From: Planctomycetota bacterium
GTDB lineage: Bacteria; Planctomycetota; Planctomycetia; Pirellulales; Pirellulaceae
DNA: 7,686 nt
Assembly (NCBI GenBank): GCA_019347795.1
Contig: JAHWKS010000231.1
Coordinates: 1 to 7,686, forward strand
Reading direction: 5' to 3'
Of the stretch, positions 6,875-7,686 are shown one piece after another. The notes under the pieces are model-generated. The model was not told the origin of the DNA and ran no database searches. It worked only from the letters and a program-made list of their open reading frames with translations. Position 1 is the first letter of the stretch; each line of letters begins with the position of its first letter. The translations under genes and the position numbers were made by a program.

Positions 6875-6917
6875 AAATAAAAACCGGGGAACGACGCTCG
6901 GGGCGTTGTCTCCCGGT
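6875..6917 (-). terminator. Intrinsic terminator of the MORN protein gene
   Basis: On the minus strand ACCGGG (6917-6912) pairs with CCCGGT (6888-6883). The stem continues inward through ACAACGC and GCGTCGT, with one A-C mismatch, to a CCCGA loop; an A-C and a G-T position lie between the two helices. The stem runs directly into TTTTTATTT (6883-6875). It begins 33 nt after the TGA at 6950. The strong stem plus U-tract, facing the minus-strand gene, makes this a convincing Rho-independent terminator. The same stem read on the plus strand has no T-run. Confidence 0.8.
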
Positions 6918-6949
6918 GGGGACGTTAATTCTGGCTCAGCACTTTGGGA

Positions 6950-7686
6950 TCAGCCGACGGGCGCCTCGCTGGCGCTGCTGTCTTCGCCTTCGTCGTCGAC
7001 CGCCGGCGGCGAGGGGACGGGTGGCGCGGAGGGACCCGCCGCGCCATTCGGGCTTTTCGAGGGCGTCGCCTTCGGAGCGGGCGCCGAAACCGGCGATTCG
7101 CTCGTCACCGGGGGCGCTTCCGTCACCGGCGGCGCTTCCTCCGTTACCGGCGGGGCCTCCTCCGTCACCGGAGGCGCCGTGCCGACCGGCGCCGGCTGAC
7201 CGGCTGCCACTGGAGGAGCGGACTCCACCAGCGGCGCCGTCTCTTCGTCTTCCCCGGGCGGGGCGGCGATCACGGGAAACTCCTTCGACTTCTCGACCAC
7301 CCCATCCGGCCGCCACCAGGTCCAGGGGCCGCTCTGCTGATTGAGCACGTAAGCTCCCTGAATCCACTTCTGACCGTTGGGATGCCACCAGGTCCAAACG
7401 CCGTCCCGCACGCCGGCCACGTAGGCGCCTTCGCTTTCCTTCTGGCCGTTCGGGAACCACCAGGTCCACCGGCCGTCGCGAACTTTCTCGCCTTTGACGG
7501 AAACGACCACGGTGCTCGCTTCGCCCCGCCACCAATCGTAGGAGGTCCTGGTCTTCTCCCGGCCGTAGAGATACCAGCCTTCCCATCGCTTCTGACCGGG
7601 GGCGTACCAGCGAACCTCGAACCTGCGGAGCCGGCCGTTCACGTACTGCTCGTCGCTGTTGGCCTTGCCTCCCGCGCCCCAGGTGA
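6950..7686 (-). CDS. MORN_2/YwqK-like repeat protein with Pro/Ala/Glu-rich tail (5' end outside window)
   Basis: The frame is open from the right edge to TGA at 6952-6950, giving 244 visible C-terminal residues; the true start is beyond 7686. The first part carries MORN_2-type repeats (the family often labelled YwqK antitoxin-like). A clear 24-residue period is shown by WTWWFPNGQK, WTWWHPNGQK and WTWWRPDGVV, whose first Trp codons begin at 7468, 7396 and 7324, each unit carrying a GAYV- or KEF-like end. A more divergent WYAPGQKRWEGWY copy lies upstream. The last ~107 residues (from about 7275) are rich in Pro, Ala, Val and Glu, with near-identical APPVTEE units, and end in an acidic DDEGEDSSASE patch; this is almost certainly disordered. 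MORN_2 repeats are thought to form beta-hairpin surfaces for binding; no enzyme is evident and the antitoxin label should not be taken as function. A GTG at 7642 is in frame but sits inside the repeat region, so it is unlikely to be the start. Confidence 0.82.
   Translation of the reverse strand, partial: TWGAGGKANSDEQYVNGRLRRFEVRWYAPGQKRWEGWYLYGREKTRTSYDWWRGEASTVVVSVKGEKVRDGRWTWWFPNGQKESEGAYVAGVRDGVWTWWHPNGQKWIQGAYVLNQQSGPWTWWRPDGVVEKSKEFPVIAAPPGEDEETAPLVESAPPVAAGQPAPVGTAPPVTEEAPPVTEEAPPVTEAPPVTSESPVSAPAPKATPSKSPNGAAGPSAPPVPSPPAVDDEGEDSSASEAPVG
7104..7184 (-). repeat. Tandem 21-nt repeats coding the APPVTEE units
   Basis: Four direct units are seen on the plus strand: an 18-nt one at 7104-7121, then 21-nt ones at 7122-7142, 7143-7163 and 7164-7184. 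Each begins GTCACCG or GTTACCG, and the first three continue GGGGCGCTTCC or a close variant. All lengths are multiples of three, so copy-number changes keep the MORN protein frame. The units encode the Pro/Val/Thr/Glu tail. Confidence 0.8.
7253..7468 (-). repeat. Three 72-nt MORN_2 coding repeats
   Basis: Direct repeats with an exact 72-nt (24-codon) period begin at the Trp codons at 7468, 7396 and 7324. The DNA shares CCACCAGGTCCA at each start, and the protein shares WTWW-x-P-(N/D)-G. The third unit degenerates into the Pro-rich tail in its second half. The conserved DNA core suggests fairly recent duplication or strong codon constraint. Confidence 0.7.

Larger units (their letters stand above)
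6586..6949. other. Convergent intergenic gap with several inverted repeats, no credible gene
   Basis: This 364-bp stretch lies between the stop codons of nnrD and the MORN protein gene. It contains the branched structure after nnrD, a long imperfect hairpin (6679-6738) and the terminator of the MORN gene (6875-6917). The stretch 6739-6874 shows no convincing structure or gene. The small open frames here lack ribosome-binding sites and family-like features. It may simply be two untranslated 3' regions, or may host a small RNA. Confidence 0.6.

Noticed and set aside
6679..6876. 65-codon minus-strand open frame in the intergenic gap
   Set aside because: It starts at a TTG inside the T-run of the MORN terminator, has no Shine-Dalgarno and no recognisable features.
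7104..7184. Short direct repeats as a possible CRISPR array
   Set aside because: The units are contiguous with no unique spacers and all preserve the reading frame; they are coding repeats.
6666..7199. 177-codon plus-strand open frame with repeated SVTGGAS units
   Set aside because: The repetitive part is the antisense image of the tandem repeats in the MORN protein tail; the remainder is featureless.
6950..7686. Toxin-antitoxin system suggested by the YwqK-type repeat name
   Set aside because: No toxin gene is next to it in the window, and the family label is not evidence of antitoxin activity.

Overview
The window is GC-rich, densely coded chromosomal DNA. The gene types suggest a Planctomycetota-like bacterium: a roughly 1,050-residue AsmA-like protein, a family-39-type membrane glycosyltransferase, a shortened MnmE-like GTPase beside a free-standing NAD(P)H-hydrate dehydratase, and a MORN_2 repeat protein with a Pro/Ala/Glu-rich tail. 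This assignment rests on recalled family patterns, not on a marker gene, so it is an inference. No mobile element, CRISPR array, tRNA or rRNA gene was seen.

Layout: positions 1-4459 hold a leftward (minus-strand) pair. A multi-pass glycosyltransferase (4459 to 3161) is followed after 1 nt by a very large AsmA-like protein (3159 to beyond the left edge). A good sigma-70-like promoter (TTGACC, 17 nt, TACGAT) and a strong Shine-Dalgarno sequence lie just upstream of the glycosyltransferase. The 105-bp divergent gap at 4460-4564 separates this pair from a rightward pair. That pair is an MnmE/TrmE-like GTPase (4565-5725) and NnrD (5737-6585), 11 nt apart, with the nnrD ribosome-binding site overlapping the GTPase stop codon. 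A MORN_2-type protein (6950 to beyond the right edge) converges on nnrD from the minus strand.

The 364-bp convergent gap (6586-6949) has no credible gene but is rich in inverted repeats. It holds a long-range stem just after nnrD enclosing two smaller hairpins, a 60-nt imperfect hairpin at 6679-6738, and a convincing intrinsic terminator for the minus-strand MORN gene at 6875-6917.

Working together: the leftward pair is probably an envelope unit (polyprenyl-phosphate-sugar-dependent glycosyl transfer plus an AsmA-type envelope or lipid-transport-like protein). The rightward pair looks like housekeeping (a GTPase related to tRNA-modification enzymes, and NAD(P)HX repair). I see no defence system or other clearly novel system. 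The best leads are the degenerate, C-terminally shortened MnmE-like GTPase, the structured convergent gap, and a possible leaderless start for the GTPase gene.
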